Shown here: in pieces, positions 1 through 9,864 of the stretch
How positions within the stretch are numbered: the first letter of the stretch is position 1
Layout: each line of letters begins with the position of its first letter
Assembly: GCF_021412625.1 (NCBI RefSeq)
Contig: NZ_JAKCFI010000011.1
Span: forward strand, 186,001 to 250,000
Length of the DNA: 64,000 bases
Direction: 5' to 3'
DNA from: Myxococcus stipitatus
Lineage (GTDB): Bacteria > Myxococcota > Myxococcia > Myxococcales > Myxococcaceae
Program-made: the position numbers and the translations under genes
Notes under the pieces: generated by a model
Told to the model about the DNA's origin: nothing
Seen by the model: the letters and a program-made list of their open reading frames with translations, nothing else
Database searches by the model: none

Positions 1-2214
1 GCGGTCCGCGACGACGGCACGCTCGTGCTGGGCGACGTGTTCCTGCGCACGGCCCTGTCCCTGCCCCACCTGGACCGTCTCTCGCTGCCCCTGCTCGACG
101 AGTTCGTCGAATGGTTGGGGGACACCGGCTTCGAGGTCGTCGACTGCGTGGACGCCGCGCGGGAAGTGGGCCAGTTCCTCCATGCGCCCGAACTGGACGC
201 CAACCTCTCGCACCTGGGCTGGGAGGAGGGCGACACGCGGGTGGGGGTCGCGCGGGCCTACGAGACGCTGGGGGGCCTGCTGCGCGGGGGCGCCGCGGCC
301 TACCTCCTGGTGACGGCTCGCAAGCGAGGCGACGCCGACCGCGGAGCGCGGGATGCGCGCAACCGTGAGCGCCTGTCTCGGCCCCAGGCGTTCGGCGACC
401 TGCCCCACACGTGGCTCTATGCGCCGCGCTGGCGCCCCGCGCCTGAACCGCTCGCTTCCGACCCCGGGCCCCGGTCCGCGTCGTCGACGGAGCCCTGTCT
501 CATCTTCACCGATGACGCGGGCGTGGGAGCCGCCCTCTCGCGGCTCGTCGCCGAGGCCGGGGGCCGCTGCGTCCTCGTGCATCGCGGCGAGTCCTTCCGA
601 CAGGAGGACGCGGGGCGCTTCACGGTGTCTGCGCGCAACCCGGAGGACTTCCTCTCCCTGGGGAAGGCGCTGGCGAAGGAGGGGCTCGCTCCCTCACGGG
701 TCGTCTACCTGTGGGGCGTGGACGTGCCGGTCCCCGATACGCTGGGCGTCGGCGCGCTCCAGGATGCCGCGTTGGACGTCTGTGGTGGCGCCCTGTATCT
801 CACGCAGTCCCTGCTCCAGCGCGGCGCGGGCCCGGGGACGTCCACGTCGCTGTGGGTCGTCACGCGGGGGGCGCAGCGCCTCGACGACGCCGAGGAGGTC
901 CCGGGACTCCTGGGCTCGCCGCTCTGGGGCGTGGGGAAGGCCATCGCCTACGAGCACCCGGAGCTGGACTGCCGCCGGGTCGACCTCGATGCGCGCGGAG
1001 GCGTGGAGGCGGAGGCCCGGAGCCTGTGGACGGAGCTCGGCGCGCGCGGGCGCGAGGACCAGGTCCTCCTGCGGGAGGGGCGTCGGCATGTCCTGCGCCT
1101 CGAGCGCCACCGGCGGTGGGACTGGGAGGGCGCGAGCCGCTTCCAGCTCCGTGGCGACGCCACCTATCTCGTCACCGGAGGGCTCGGGGGACTGGGGCTC
1201 CAGGTCGCGCGCTGGATGGTCGAGCGCGGCGCTCGCCACCTCGTGCTCCTCGGGCGAAAGCGCGCCAGCGAGGTCTCCACGCGGGAGGTGGGGGAGATGC
1301 GCGCGCGGGGCGCCAGCATCGTCTCGCTGGCCGGCGTGTCCGTGGACTCCGACCTCGACTTCGTGATGGCGGGCATCTCCAAGCGGATGCCGCCCCTGCG
1401 CGGCATCATCCACGCGGCCACCGAGGTCGACGACGGCATCCTGGTGCACCAGACGCGCGAGCGGTTGGGGCGGGTCTTCGCGGAGAAGGTCGGCGGCGCC
1501 TGGAACCTGCATCGCTGGCTGGCGGGCGCGCCCCTGGACTTCTTCCTCCTGGTGTCCTCCTCCACGTCGCTGATGGGCGCCTCGGGGCAGGGCAACCACC
1601 TGGCGGCCACGGCCTTCCTGGACGGACTGGCGGGCTATCGCCGCGCCCGGGGACTGCCCGGCCAGTCCTCGAGCTGGGGCGCCTGGGCCGCGCCGGACGA
1701 TGTCGCCGCGCGGGAGCTGGAGGCGCGCATGCGCAAGCGCGGCGTGGGGATGGTGCCGCTCGAGCAGGCCTTCACCGTGCTGGCGCGGGTGTTCGGCCCC
1801 GTGCCCGACGTGGTGGGGGTGATGCCCATCCACTGGCCCACCTTCCTGGGGAGCCTCCCGGGCGACGACACGCCGCCGTTGTTCTCGGACTTCGCCGGGG
1901 CGGCCCGGAAGGACCGCGAGGACGGCGGTCGGCGCGAGCTGATGCGGCGCGTGCGCGGCGGCCCCCGCGACGAGGGACAGCGGGCGGTGCTCGCGTGGTT
2001 CCAGGCGCAGGTGGCCCGTGTGTTGGAGCTGGGCGCGACCCAGCTCCCGGAGCCCGAGCAGACGCTGCACGAACTCGGGCTCGACTCGCTGATGGGCGTG
2101 GAGCTGAAGAAGCACATCCACGCCGAGCTCCAGGTCGACGTGCCCCTCCAGGCCCTCCTCGAGGGGCGCAGCGTCGGGGCGTTGGCGGAGTCGCTGTACG
2201 AAGCGTTGCGCTGA
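1..2214 (+). CDS. Type I polyketide synthase, C-terminal part (methyltransferase end, KR, ACP), 5' truncated
   Basis: The frame is open from base 1, so the gene begins upstream of the window. The first ~100 residues look like the C-terminal part of a class I SAM methyltransferase domain (a GTLVLGDV strand, then GFEVVDC and YLLVTARK). A ketoreductase follows: its structural half starts near LYAPRWRP and its NADPH site is TGGLGGLG (about base 1175). The KR keeps the Lys and Ser regions, but the catalytic Tyr is His (GQGNHLAAT, His codon 1597-1599), so it is probably inactive. The C-terminus is an acyl carrier protein with GLDSLM (phosphopantetheine Ser codon 2086-2088). The order MT-KR-ACP fits a C-methylating module whose KR no longer reduces. 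It is followed after 22 bp by the radical SAM gene on the same strand, so they probably share a transcript. Confidence 0.9.
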   Translation, partial: AVRDDGTLVLGDVFLRTALSLPHLDRLSLPLLDEFVEWLGDTGFEVVDCVDAAREVGQFLHAPELDANLSHLGWEEGDTRVGVARAYETLGGLLRGGAAAYLLVTARKRGDADRGARDARNRERLSRPQAFGDLPHTWLYAPRWRPAPEPLASDPGPRSASSTEPCLIFTDDAGVGAALSRLVAEAGGRCVLVHRGESFRQEDAGRFTVSARNPEDFLSLGKALAKEGLAPSRVVYLWGVDVPVPDTLGVGALQDAALDVCGGALYLTQSLLQRGAGPGTSTSLWVVTRGAQRLDDAEEVPGLLGSPLWGVGKAIAYEHPELDCRRVDLDARGGVEAEARSLWTELGARGREDQVLLREGRRHVLRLERHRRWDWEGASRFQLRGDATYLVTGGLGGLGLQVARWMVERGARHLVLLGRKRASEVSTREVGEMRARGASIVSLAGVSVDSDLDFVMAGISKRMPPLRGIIHAATEVDDGILVHQTRERLGRVFAEKVGGAWNLHRWLAGAPLDFFLLVSSSTSLMGASGQGNHLAATAFLDGLAGYRRARGLPGQSSSWGAWAAPDDVAARELEARMRKRGVGMVPLEQAFTVLARVFGPVPDVVGVMPIHWPTFLGSLPGDDTPPLFSDFAGAARKDREDGGRRELMRRVRGGPRDEGQRAVLAWFQAQVARVLELGATQLPEPEQTLHELGLDSLMGVELKKHIHAELQVDVPLQALLEGRSVGALAESLYEALR

Positions 2215-2236
2215 GTCTCGATAACGGGGGTGGAAC

Positions 2237-4258
2237 GTGTCTGGTGATTGCGTTCAGGTCCGCTTCGTCGTTGCGCCGTTCCTGCCGGAGCATCAACCCG
2301 CGCTCGGGGTGAGCACGCTGCTGAGCGTGCTCCAACGCCAGGGCATCCACGCGGACGTGCGCTACCTCAACGTCCAGTTCATGCGCCAGATTGGCTGGGA
2401 GCTCTACTACTACCTCTCGTATGCCACCCCGCCGGAGATCCTCGCGGGGGAGATGGCCTTCCTGCCCGCGTCGCCGGACCTGCTGTTGGGGGAGATGGTC
2501 TTCGCCCCCGCGCTGTGGGGAGACGCCGCGTCGAACTGGGAGGAGTACGCGGACCGCCTGACGCCGCTGCTGGAGGTGAAGCAGCACTCGGAAGGCGCCA
2601 CGTCCGGGGGCGCCCGGCGCGAGCAGGCGCTGCACTGGGGGCGGGCGCGCGAGCTCATCCGCCAGCTGCGCGAGGACAGCCCGCGCATCGTCCGGCAGTG
2701 GGCCCAGGACATCCTCCGGGACGCACCCCGCGTCATCGGCTTCACGTCGACCTTCCAGCAGAGCGTGGCGTCGCTGGCGCTCGCCAAGGAGCTGCGCCGG
2801 CTGCGCCCTCCCGGGGAGCTGACGCTCATCATGGGCGGCGCCAACTGCGAGGCCGACATGGGCAAGGCGATCGCCGACAACTTCCCCTTCCTCGACCACG
2901 TCGTCTCGGGGGAGGGCGAGGGCGTCATCCTCGACCTGGTCCGGAGCGTGCTGGAGCCGAAGGCCCGGCCGCTGCCGCGCTACGTGGCGGCGCCGCAGAT
3001 CGAGGACATGGACTCTCTGCCCATGCCCGACTTCGACCACTACTTCGAGGCCATCAAGGACATGCCCATGGCCAAGCGGGCGAACCTCACGGCCGAGTCG
3101 TCCCGGGGCTGCTGGTGGGGCGCCAAGGCGCACTGCACCTTCTGCGGCCTGAATGGCTCCGGCATGGCCTACCGGAGCAAGGACCCGGGGCGCTTCGTCC
3201 AGGAGCTGCGCACGCTCGCCCGGCGCTACGGCTTCAACTTCTTCATGATGGCCGACAACATCCTGGACCTGAAATACATCAAGTCGGTCTTCCCGGCGCT
3301 CATCACGCAGGGCGACGAAATCACGATGTTCTACGAGACCAAGAGCAACCTCCGGAAGGAGCAGCTCGAGCTCATGGTCGCGGGTGGGGTCTCCGAACTC
3401 CAGCCGGGCATCGAGAGCCTGAGCACCTCCATCCTGGACCTGATGGACAAGGGCACCACGCGGCTCCAGAACATCCAGCTCATCAAGTGGTGCGAGGAGT
3501 TCGGCATCAACGTCAACTGGAACATCCTCTACGGCTTCCCCGGCGAGGCGCCGTCCGAATACGAGGACATGGCGCGGCTCATCCCCACGCTGGCGCACCT
3601 GCCCCCGCCGGGAGGGTGTGGACGCATCCGGTTGGACCGCTTCGCGCCGTACTGGAAGACGCCGGAGAAGTACAACCTGAGGAACGTCCGCCAGAAGTGG
3701 TCGTACGACTACGTCTACGCCGCGCTGCCTCCGGAGGAGCGGACCCGCATCGCCTACTACTTCGACTACGACCTAGAGGGAGACCTCGACCCCCGGGAGT
3801 ACCTCCAGGACACGTTGAAGCGGACCGAGCAGTGGCGCGACGGCTACAGCCGGGGCGTCACGCTGGAGGTGCGCACCGGGGACGGCCCCGCGCGCGTGGT
3901 GGACACCCGGGACGGGACGACGAAGGAGACGCCGCTCACGGCGGACGGGGCCCGCCTGTTGAAGCTGCTCGACTCCATCCAGAGCGGCAAGGCCGCGCTC
4001 GCGAAGCTGAACGAGGAGCGCGAGGGCGGGCCGCTGGCGGAGGGGGACTTCGAGGCGCTGCTGGAGCAATTCCTCGCGCGCGGGTGGGTCATCCGCGAGG
4101 GGGTCCGGCTGTTGAGCGTGGTGCTCGACCGGATGGAGCGCCAGCGCATCATCGACCTGAAGATGGCCGCGCAGCTCGGCACCCTGGACTGGGCCCGGCT
4201 CGGCGCCTCGCCCGCCGTCGTCCCCGAGCCCGCTCGCGCCGTGGCTTCCGCCCGATAG
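2237..4258 (+). CDS. B12-binding radical SAM enzyme of the RiPP C-methyltransferase (rSAM_ocin) type
   Basis: 673 aa from a GTG start preceded by a G-rich RBS. The N-terminal third resembles a cobalamin-binding Rossmann domain (IMGGANCEADMG near residue 200). The radical SAM core carries Cys292, Cys300 and Cys303 in SRGCWWGAKAHCTFCGLNGSGM, an unusual C-x7-C-x2-C spacing. That motif is the signature of the family annotated as RiPP maturation radical SAM C-methyltransferase. A further ~130 residues form a helical, winged-helix-like tail. Family members act on peptides, but no precursor peptide gene is visible here. The gene sits between two PKS genes (22 bp after one, 9 bp before the next). It is therefore more likely to methylate or otherwise modify, by radical chemistry, the polyketide chain or a bound starter. 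Family assignment is firm; substrate is inference. Confidence 0.88.
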   Translation: MSGDCVQVRFVVAPFLPEHQPALGVSTLLSVLQRQGIHADVRYLNVQFMRQIGWELYYYLSYATPPEILAGEMAFLPASPDLLLGEMVFAPALWGDAASNWEEYADRLTPLLEVKQHSEGATSGGARREQALHWGRARELIRQLREDSPRIVRQWAQDILRDAPRVIGFTSTFQQSVASLALAKELRRLRPPGELTLIMGGANCEADMGKAIADNFPFLDHVVSGEGEGVILDLVRSVLEPKARPLPRYVAAPQIEDMDSLPMPDFDHYFEAIKDMPMAKRANLTAESSRGCWWGAKAHCTFCGLNGSGMAYRSKDPGRFVQELRTLARRYGFNFFMMADNILDLKYIKSVFPALITQGDEITMFYETKSNLRKEQLELMVAGGVSELQPGIESLSTSILDLMDKGTTRLQNIQLIKWCEEFGINVNWNILYGFPGEAPSEYEDMARLIPTLAHLPPPGGCGRIRLDRFAPYWKTPEKYNLRNVRQKWSYDYVYAALPPEERTRIAYYFDYDLEGDLDPREYLQDTLKRTEQWRDGYSRGVTLEVRTGDGPARVVDTRDGTTKETPLTADGARLLKLLDSIQSGKAALAKLNEEREGGPLAEGDFEALLEQFLARGWVIREGVRLLSVVLDRMERQRIIDLKMAAQLGTLDWARLGASPAVVPEPARAVASAR

Positions 4259-4267
4259 GAGGAAGCC

Positions 4268-7200
4268 ATGGCCGACCATGAATCGAACGGCTCCTCGTCC
4301 GAGGAGCTGACGCCATTGCAGCGCGCGGCCCTGGCCATCAAGACGCTCCGGGCCCGGGTGGACGCGCTGGAGCAGGCGCGCTCGGAGCCCATCGCCATCA
4401 TCGGCATGGGGTGCCGCTTCCCTGGAGGCGCGGACAGCGCGCGTCAGTACTGGGAGTTGCTGCGCGAGGGAGTGGACGCCGTGGGGCCCGTCCCCGCGGA
4501 CCGTTGGGACGCGGAGTCCTATTTCGCCCCGGACCCGGATGCGCCCTGGAAGATGGTCGTGCGCGAGGGCGGCTTCCTGTCGCAGCCCATCGCCGCGTTC
4601 GACTGCGAGTTCTTCAACCTGTCCCCGCGCGAGGCCAGCTACGTCGACCCGCAGCAGCGCCTCATGCTCGAGGTCTCCTGGGAGGCGCTGGAGGACGCGG
4701 GCATCGCCCCCGGCTCGTTGGCGGGCAGCGACACGGGCGTGTACGTCGGCTTCCTCAGCAGCGACTACGGGCGCGTGCCCTTCAACGCGCTGCCCACCCG
4801 CGACCTGCCGTACATGGGGACGGGGAACGAGCTGAGCTTCTCCGCGGGCCGCGTCTCCTACGTCCTGGGGCTCCAGGGGCCCTCCATGGTGGTCGCCACC
4901 GCCTGCTCCTCGGCGCTCGTCTCGGTCCACCTCGCCTGTCAGGCGCTGCGCCAGGGGGAGTGCTCGCTCGCGCTCGCGGGCGGGGTGAACCTGGTCCTCC
5001 ATCCGGACAACAACATCGTCCTGTCGAAGATGCGGGCGCTGGCGCCGGACGGACGGTCGAAGACGTTCGACGCCTCCGCCAACGGCTACGGTCGGGGCGA
5101 GGGTTGCGGCGTGCTCGTGCTCAAGCGGCTCTCGGACGCGCGGAGGGATGGCGACCGCGTGCTCGCCGTCGTGCGGGGCTCGGCGGTGAACCACGATGGC
5201 CCGAGCGGCGGGCTGACGGTGCCCCACGGGCCCGCGCAGGAGAAGCTGCTGCGCAAGGCGCTGCGGTCGGCGGGGCTGGCCGCGTCAGACGTGGGGTACG
5301 TGGAGGCCCATGGCACCGGGACGCCGCTGGGAGACCCCATCGAGCTGCGGGCGCTGGACGCGGTGCTGGGCGAGGGGCGGCGCGAGGACGAGCCGCTGCT
5401 GGTCGGCTCGGTGAAGACGAACCTGGGACACCTGGAGTCCGCGGCGGGCGCGGCGGGAATCCTCAAGGTCGTGCTGTCCCTGCGGCACGGCGCCATCCCT
5501 GCGCATCTCCACTTGAAGAACCCCAACCCGGCCGTGGACTGGGGACAGCTGCGGCTCGCCGTGCCCACGTCGCTGACGCCGTGGCCCGCGGGGCCGCGTC
5601 CCAGGGTCGCGGGCATCAGCGGCTTCGGTCTCAGCGGCGTCAACGCCCACGTGCTGGTGGAGGAGGCGCCCCCCGAGCCACCCCGGGCGCCCGAACCCAC
5701 GCCGCGCCCGGTTCACCTCCTGGCGCTGTCGGCGCGCACGCCGGAGGCGCTGGAGGCGCTGGCCCGGCGCCATGACGAGGCGCTCGGAGGACCGGAGCTG
5801 GCCTCCGCGTCCCTCGAGGACATCTGCTTCACCGCGAACACGGGGCGCACCCATTTCCCGCACCGGCTCGCGCTGGTCGCGCCATCTCGAGAGGCGATGC
5901 GCGCGAGGCTCCAGTCCTTCCTCTCGTCGAAGCAGGAGGCAGCCATGGCGACAGCGAGTCGCGGCGCGGGGAGTGCCCCGCGCATCGCGTTCCTGTTCAC
6001 CGGACAGGGCGCGCAGTGGGTGGGGATGGGGGAGGAGCTGTTCCGGACGGAGCCCTCGTTCCGGCAGACGCTGCTGCGCTGCGACGAGGTCCTCGCGCCG
6101 CTGCTGGGCCAGTCCCTGCTGTCGCTGCTGTATCCGCTCGAGCGGGACGAGGTGGCTCGCGGTCGACTGGACGCGACGGGGGTGACGCAGCCGGCGCTGT
6201 TCGCGCTCGAGTACGCGCTGGCCCGGCTGTGGATGCAGTGGGGCGTGCTCCCGGACTTCGTGATGGGGCACTCGGTGGGAGAGCTGGTGGCGGCCTGTGT
6301 CGCCGGGGTCTTCTCGTTGGAGGAGGGGCTGGCGCTCATCGCCACGCGCGCGCGCCTGATGCAGTCGCTCCCCGCCGGAGGGGCGATGGCCGCGGTGTCC
6401 GCCGAGCCCGCGCTGGTGGAGGGGTTGTTGGCCCGGTACGACGGGCAGCTGTCGATCGCGGCCCTCAACGGACCTCGCAGCGTGGTCATCTCCGGGCGAC
6501 AAGGCGCGCTGAGCGACTGCCTCGGCGAGCTCGGCCGCATGGGCAAGCGGGCCACGCCCCTGCGGGTGTCCCATGCCTTCCACTCCGCCTTGATGGAGCC
6601 CATCCTCGAGGAGTTCGGGAGGGCGGTGGGCGCGGTGAAGCTGCGTGCCCCGACGATTCCGCTCGTCTCCAACGTCAGTGGCATGGAGGCCGGGCCGGAG
6701 ATCCTGGAGCCCCGCTACTGGGTGGAGCACGTGCGCCGGCCCGTGATGTTCGCGCGCTCGCTGGAGACGCTGAGCGCTGCGGGCATCAAGGGCTTCCTGG
6801 AGGTGGGGCCGCGGCCAACGCTCATCGCGATGGGGCAGGGGTGCATCGCGAACGACGGGACGCGCTGGTGGGCGAGCCTGCGGCCGGAGCGCTCCGACTG
6901 GGAGCAGCTCCTGGAGGGGCTCGCGTCGCTCTACGTCGCGGGGGTCCCGGTGAACTGGCGAGGACTCGACGAGGGCCGGGAGCGGCGGAAGGTCTCGCTG
7001 CCCTCGTATCCGTTCCAGCGCAGGCGCCACTGGATGGAGCTGTCCGACGCGGGATGGGAGCGGCAGGGTGTCCGCGACACGGGCGCGACGGCGGGCCATC
7101 CCCTGTTGGGCAAGCGCCTCGCCTCGGCGTCCCAGGTGTGGCAGTTCGAGTCGCGCCTCGGCGCCGCCGCGCCCGCGTTCCTCCGGGACCACCGCGTCCA

Positions 7201-9844
7201 CGGACAGCTGGTCGTCCCGGGGGCGGCCTACGTGGAGATGGGGCTCGCGGTGGAGGCGTCGCTCGCGGCGGAGGGGCGGGCCACGCTCGAGGACGTGGTC
7301 TTCACCCAGCCGCTCCTGCTCCCCGAGGAAGGCACGCGTCGGGTCCAGCTGCTCTTCACGCCCGAGGGGGAGCGCTCGGGGCGCTTCGAGGTGTTCAGCC
7401 AGGACGCGCAGGAGGGCGACGCCGAGCCCTCCTGGACGCTGCACGCGCATGGGCGGCGGGTGACCACGTCGCGTCCCGCGCCCGCGGTCGTCGACCTCGC
7501 GCGCCTGCGTGCGCGCCTGACCGACGAACTCCCGGTCGAGGCCTACTACGAGAAGCTGGGGCGGGCGGGGCTCGCGTACGGCCCTGGCTTCCGGGCCATC
7601 CGGGGGCTCTGGCGCGGCGACGGCGAGGTGCTGGCGCGCCTCGAGCTGACGGACGCGTCGCACGCGGAGCCCCTGCGCCTGGGGCTGGCACCGGCGCTCC
7701 TGGACGCCTGCTTCCAGGCGGTGGGCGCCGTACTGGAGGAGTCCTCGGGCGCGACGTTCCTGCCGGCGGGGGTCGGTCGCATCGACCTGCATGTCCCGGG
7801 GCGCCGCGAGGCGTGGGTCCACGCACGGGTGACGCGGGACGACGACCCGAAGGCGGGCGGCTACACGAGTGACCTGTCGCTGCTGACGTCGGACGGAGAG
7901 GTGGTGGCGTCGGTGGACGGGTTGAGGCTGCGGCGTGTCTCGCGAGAGGTCTTCCTGGGAGCGAGGAGCAAGCACTTGAGGAACTGGCTCTACGAGCTGG
8001 AGTGGAGGGAGGCACCCCTGGCCGGTCCGGCGCGCGAAGGCGCTCCCGGAGGAGCGGACCTCGCGCCTCGGTGTGTGCTGCTCGTGGACGAGGGGGGCGT
8101 GGGGCGGCGCCTCGCGGAGGGGTTGCGGGCGCGTGGGTGGCGCGTGTCGACGGTGGCCCGGGAGCCGCGGAGTCTGGATGGGGTGCAGGCTCGCGTCGAG
8201 CCGTTGCTCCTGGCGAGGGAGGACTCCGCGCCCCTGCATGTCATCGACCTCTGGAGCCTCGATGCGCCGGGCTCGGAGCAGGAGGTCTCGGCGGCGGCGC
8301 TGGCGCATGGGACACGCGGGCTCGCGTTGGCACAGGCGCTCGTGCGGGCGCGCGGGGACGTGGTGACCTCGCTCTGGCTGGTGACCCGGGCGACCCAGCC
8401 CGCCATCTCCCCCGGGCCCGTCGTCTCGCCCGTGGGCGCCGCGCTGTGGGGCCTGGGCAAGGCCGTGGCCCGTGAGCACCCGGAGCTGCACTGCCGGCGC
8501 GTGGACCTGTCGCACGAGTCCTCGCGGGACGAGGTCGACCAGCTCCTCGCGGAGGTGCTGACGAACGAGTCGGAGGACGAGGTGGCGCTGCGTGGCGCTC
8601 GTCGCCTGGTTCCGCGACTGGCCCGCAGTCGCCGTGTTCCGGAGGCGGTGTCCGGGTCCGAGCCCCTGCTTCGCGCGGACGGGAGCTATCTCGTCACGGG
8701 CGGGCTGGGAGGCCTGGGGCTGGCGGTGGCGCGGCGGCTGGCCGAGCGCGGCGCGCGGCACCTCGTCCTGGTGTCGCGGGGTGCTCCTGGCGCGGAGGCC
8801 CAGGCGAGCCTGGCGTCGCTGAGGGAGCAGGGCGTGGACGTCCACCTGCTCGCGTGTGACGTGTCGGCGACCGCGGAGCTCGAGCGGGCCGTGCTCGGGC
8901 TCGAGGGGCGGGTGCCACCCATCCGGGGCGTGGTGCACGCGGCGGGCGTCGTCGACGACGGGCTCCTGATGCAGATGACTCCGGAGCGGTTCTCCCGCGT
9001 GTTCGCCTCGAAGGTCGCCGGGGGATGGAACCTGCACCGCATGTTCTCGTCGGAGCGGCTCGACTTCTTCGTCCTCTTCTCCTCGGCGGCTTCGTTGATG
9101 GGCTCCGCCGGGCAGGCGAACTACGTGGCCGCCAACGCGTTCCTGGACTCGCTGGCCCACCACCGTCGGGGCGTGGGGCTCCCGGGCTTGAGCCTCGATT
9201 GGGGGGCCTGGGCGGAGGTCGGCGCCGCCGCGGACCCGCAGCTCCAGCGCCGCATGGAGATGCTGGGCTTCGGGGTGATTCCTCCGGAGGACGGGCTGTC
9301 GCTCCTGGAGCGCTCGCTGTCGCTGGCAGGACAGCTCGGCATCCTGCCCGTGGACTGGGAGGTCCTGGGGCGCAGGGGACGGTCTCCGTTGTACGAGGAC
9401 TTCGTCCGGCAGGCGACCCCGTCCTCGGGCGAGACGCTGCGCGTGAAGCTGGACCGGTTGCCGCCCGCGGACCGGCGGACCGCGCTGCGCGCTCACGTGG
9501 GCGCACTGGTGAATGGCGTATTGGGGCGCGCGGTGATGGAGGCGCTGGATCCGGACCAGGGCTTCTTCGACCTGGGGATGGACTCGCTCATGTCCGTGGA
9601 GCTGCGCAACGTGCTCCAGCGCGACCTGGGGGTGTCGCTTCCCGCGACCATCGCCTTCGACAACCCCACGGTGAACGCGCTCACGGAACACCTGGCGTCC
9701 GAGGTGCTGGGCCTGCGCGAGGAGGTCGCCGCTCCCTCCGCGCCCCGGTTGGAGGAGGACGACCGGGAGCTGGACGCGTTGCTGGCGGACGTGGACGTCC
9801 TGGATGACGGCGCCGTGCAGGACATGCTGCGCCGACGGCGCTGA
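4268..9844 (+). CDS. Type I polyketide synthase module KS-AT-DH-KR-ACP
   Basis: 1858 aa with a strong AGGAGGA RBS. The first ~40 residues are a charged coiled-coil docking segment. KS: catalytic Cys213 in TACSSA, with EAHGTG and NLGHLE histidines. AT: GQGAQW, Ser669 in GHSVGE, and HAFH near residue 771, which is the malonyl-CoA signature. DH: HRVHGQLVVP near 975 and LLDACFQ near 1146, so both catalytic residues are present. KR: TGGLGGLG near 1478, SSAASLMG and Tyr1619 in QANYVAAN, with an Asp at the LDD-type position (VVDDG), suggesting a B-type ketoreductase. ACP: Ser1773 in GMDSLM. No enoyl reductase is visible, so the module should add a malonate unit and leave a double bond. It lies 20 bp before the next PKS gene. 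Confidence 0.96.
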   Translation: MADHESNGSSSEELTPLQRAALAIKTLRARVDALEQARSEPIAIIGMGCRFPGGADSARQYWELLREGVDAVGPVPADRWDAESYFAPDPDAPWKMVVREGGFLSQPIAAFDCEFFNLSPREASYVDPQQRLMLEVSWEALEDAGIAPGSLAGSDTGVYVGFLSSDYGRVPFNALPTRDLPYMGTGNELSFSAGRVSYVLGLQGPSMVVATACSSALVSVHLACQALRQGECSLALAGGVNLVLHPDNNIVLSKMRALAPDGRSKTFDASANGYGRGEGCGVLVLKRLSDARRDGDRVLAVVRGSAVNHDGPSGGLTVPHGPAQEKLLRKALRSAGLAASDVGYVEAHGTGTPLGDPIELRALDAVLGEGRREDEPLLVGSVKTNLGHLESAAGAAGILKVVLSLRHGAIPAHLHLKNPNPAVDWGQLRLAVPTSLTPWPAGPRPRVAGISGFGLSGVNAHVLVEEAPPEPPRAPEPTPRPVHLLALSARTPEALEALARRHDEALGGPELASASLEDICFTANTGRTHFPHRLALVAPSREAMRARLQSFLSSKQEAAMATASRGAGSAPRIAFLFTGQGAQWVGMGEELFRTEPSFRQTLLRCDEVLAPLLGQSLLSLLYPLERDEVARGRLDATGVTQPALFALEYALARLWMQWGVLPDFVMGHSVGELVAACVAGVFSLEEGLALIATRARLMQSLPAGGAMAAVSAEPALVEGLLARYDGQLSIAALNGPRSVVISGRQGALSDCLGELGRMGKRATPLRVSHAFHSALMEPILEEFGRAVGAVKLRAPTIPLVSNVSGMEAGPEILEPRYWVEHVRRPVMFARSLETLSAAGIKGFLEVGPRPTLIAMGQGCIANDGTRWWASLRPERSDWEQLLEGLASLYVAGVPVNWRGLDEGRERRKVSLPSYPFQRRRHWMELSDAGWERQGVRDTGATAGHPLLGKRLASASQVWQFESRLGAAAPAFLRDHRVHGQLVVPGAAYVEMGLAVEASLAAEGRATLEDVVFTQPLLLPEEGTRRVQLLFTPEGERSGRFEVFSQDAQEGDAEPSWTLHAHGRRVTTSRPAPAVVDLARLRARLTDELPVEAYYEKLGRAGLAYGPGFRAIRGLWRGDGEVLARLELTDASHAEPLRLGLAPALLDACFQAVGAVLEESSGATFLPAGVGRIDLHVPGRREAWVHARVTRDDDPKAGGYTSDLSLLTSDGEVVASVDGLRLRRVSREVFLGARSKHLRNWLYELEWREAPLAGPAREGAPGGADLAPRCVLLVDEGGVGRRLAEGLRARGWRVSTVAREPRSLDGVQARVEPLLLAREDSAPLHVIDLWSLDAPGSEQEVSAAALAHGTRGLALAQALVRARGDVVTSLWLVTRATQPAISPGPVVSPVGAALWGLGKAVAREHPELHCRRVDLSHESSRDEVDQLLAEVLTNESEDEVALRGARRLVPRLARSRRVPEAVSGSEPLLRADGSYLVTGGLGGLGLAVARRLAERGARHLVLVSRGAPGAEAQASLASLREQGVDVHLLACDVSATAELERAVLGLEGRVPPIRGVVHAAGVVDDGLLMQMTPERFSRVFASKVAGGWNLHRMFSSERLDFFVLFSSAASLMGSAGQANYVAANAFLDSLAHHRRGVGLPGLSLDWGAWAEVGAAADPQLQRRMEMLGFGVIPPEDGLSLLERSLSLAGQLGILPVDWEVLGRRGRSPLYEDFVRQATPSSGETLRVKLDRLPPADRRTALRAHVGALVNGVLGRAVMEALDPDQGFFDLGMDSLMSVELRNVLQRDLGVSLPATIAFDNPTVNALTEHLASEVLGLREEVAAPSAPRLEEDDRELDALLADVDVLDDGAVQDMLRRRR

Positions 9845-9864
9845 GCGGGCCGCGGGAGAACGCC

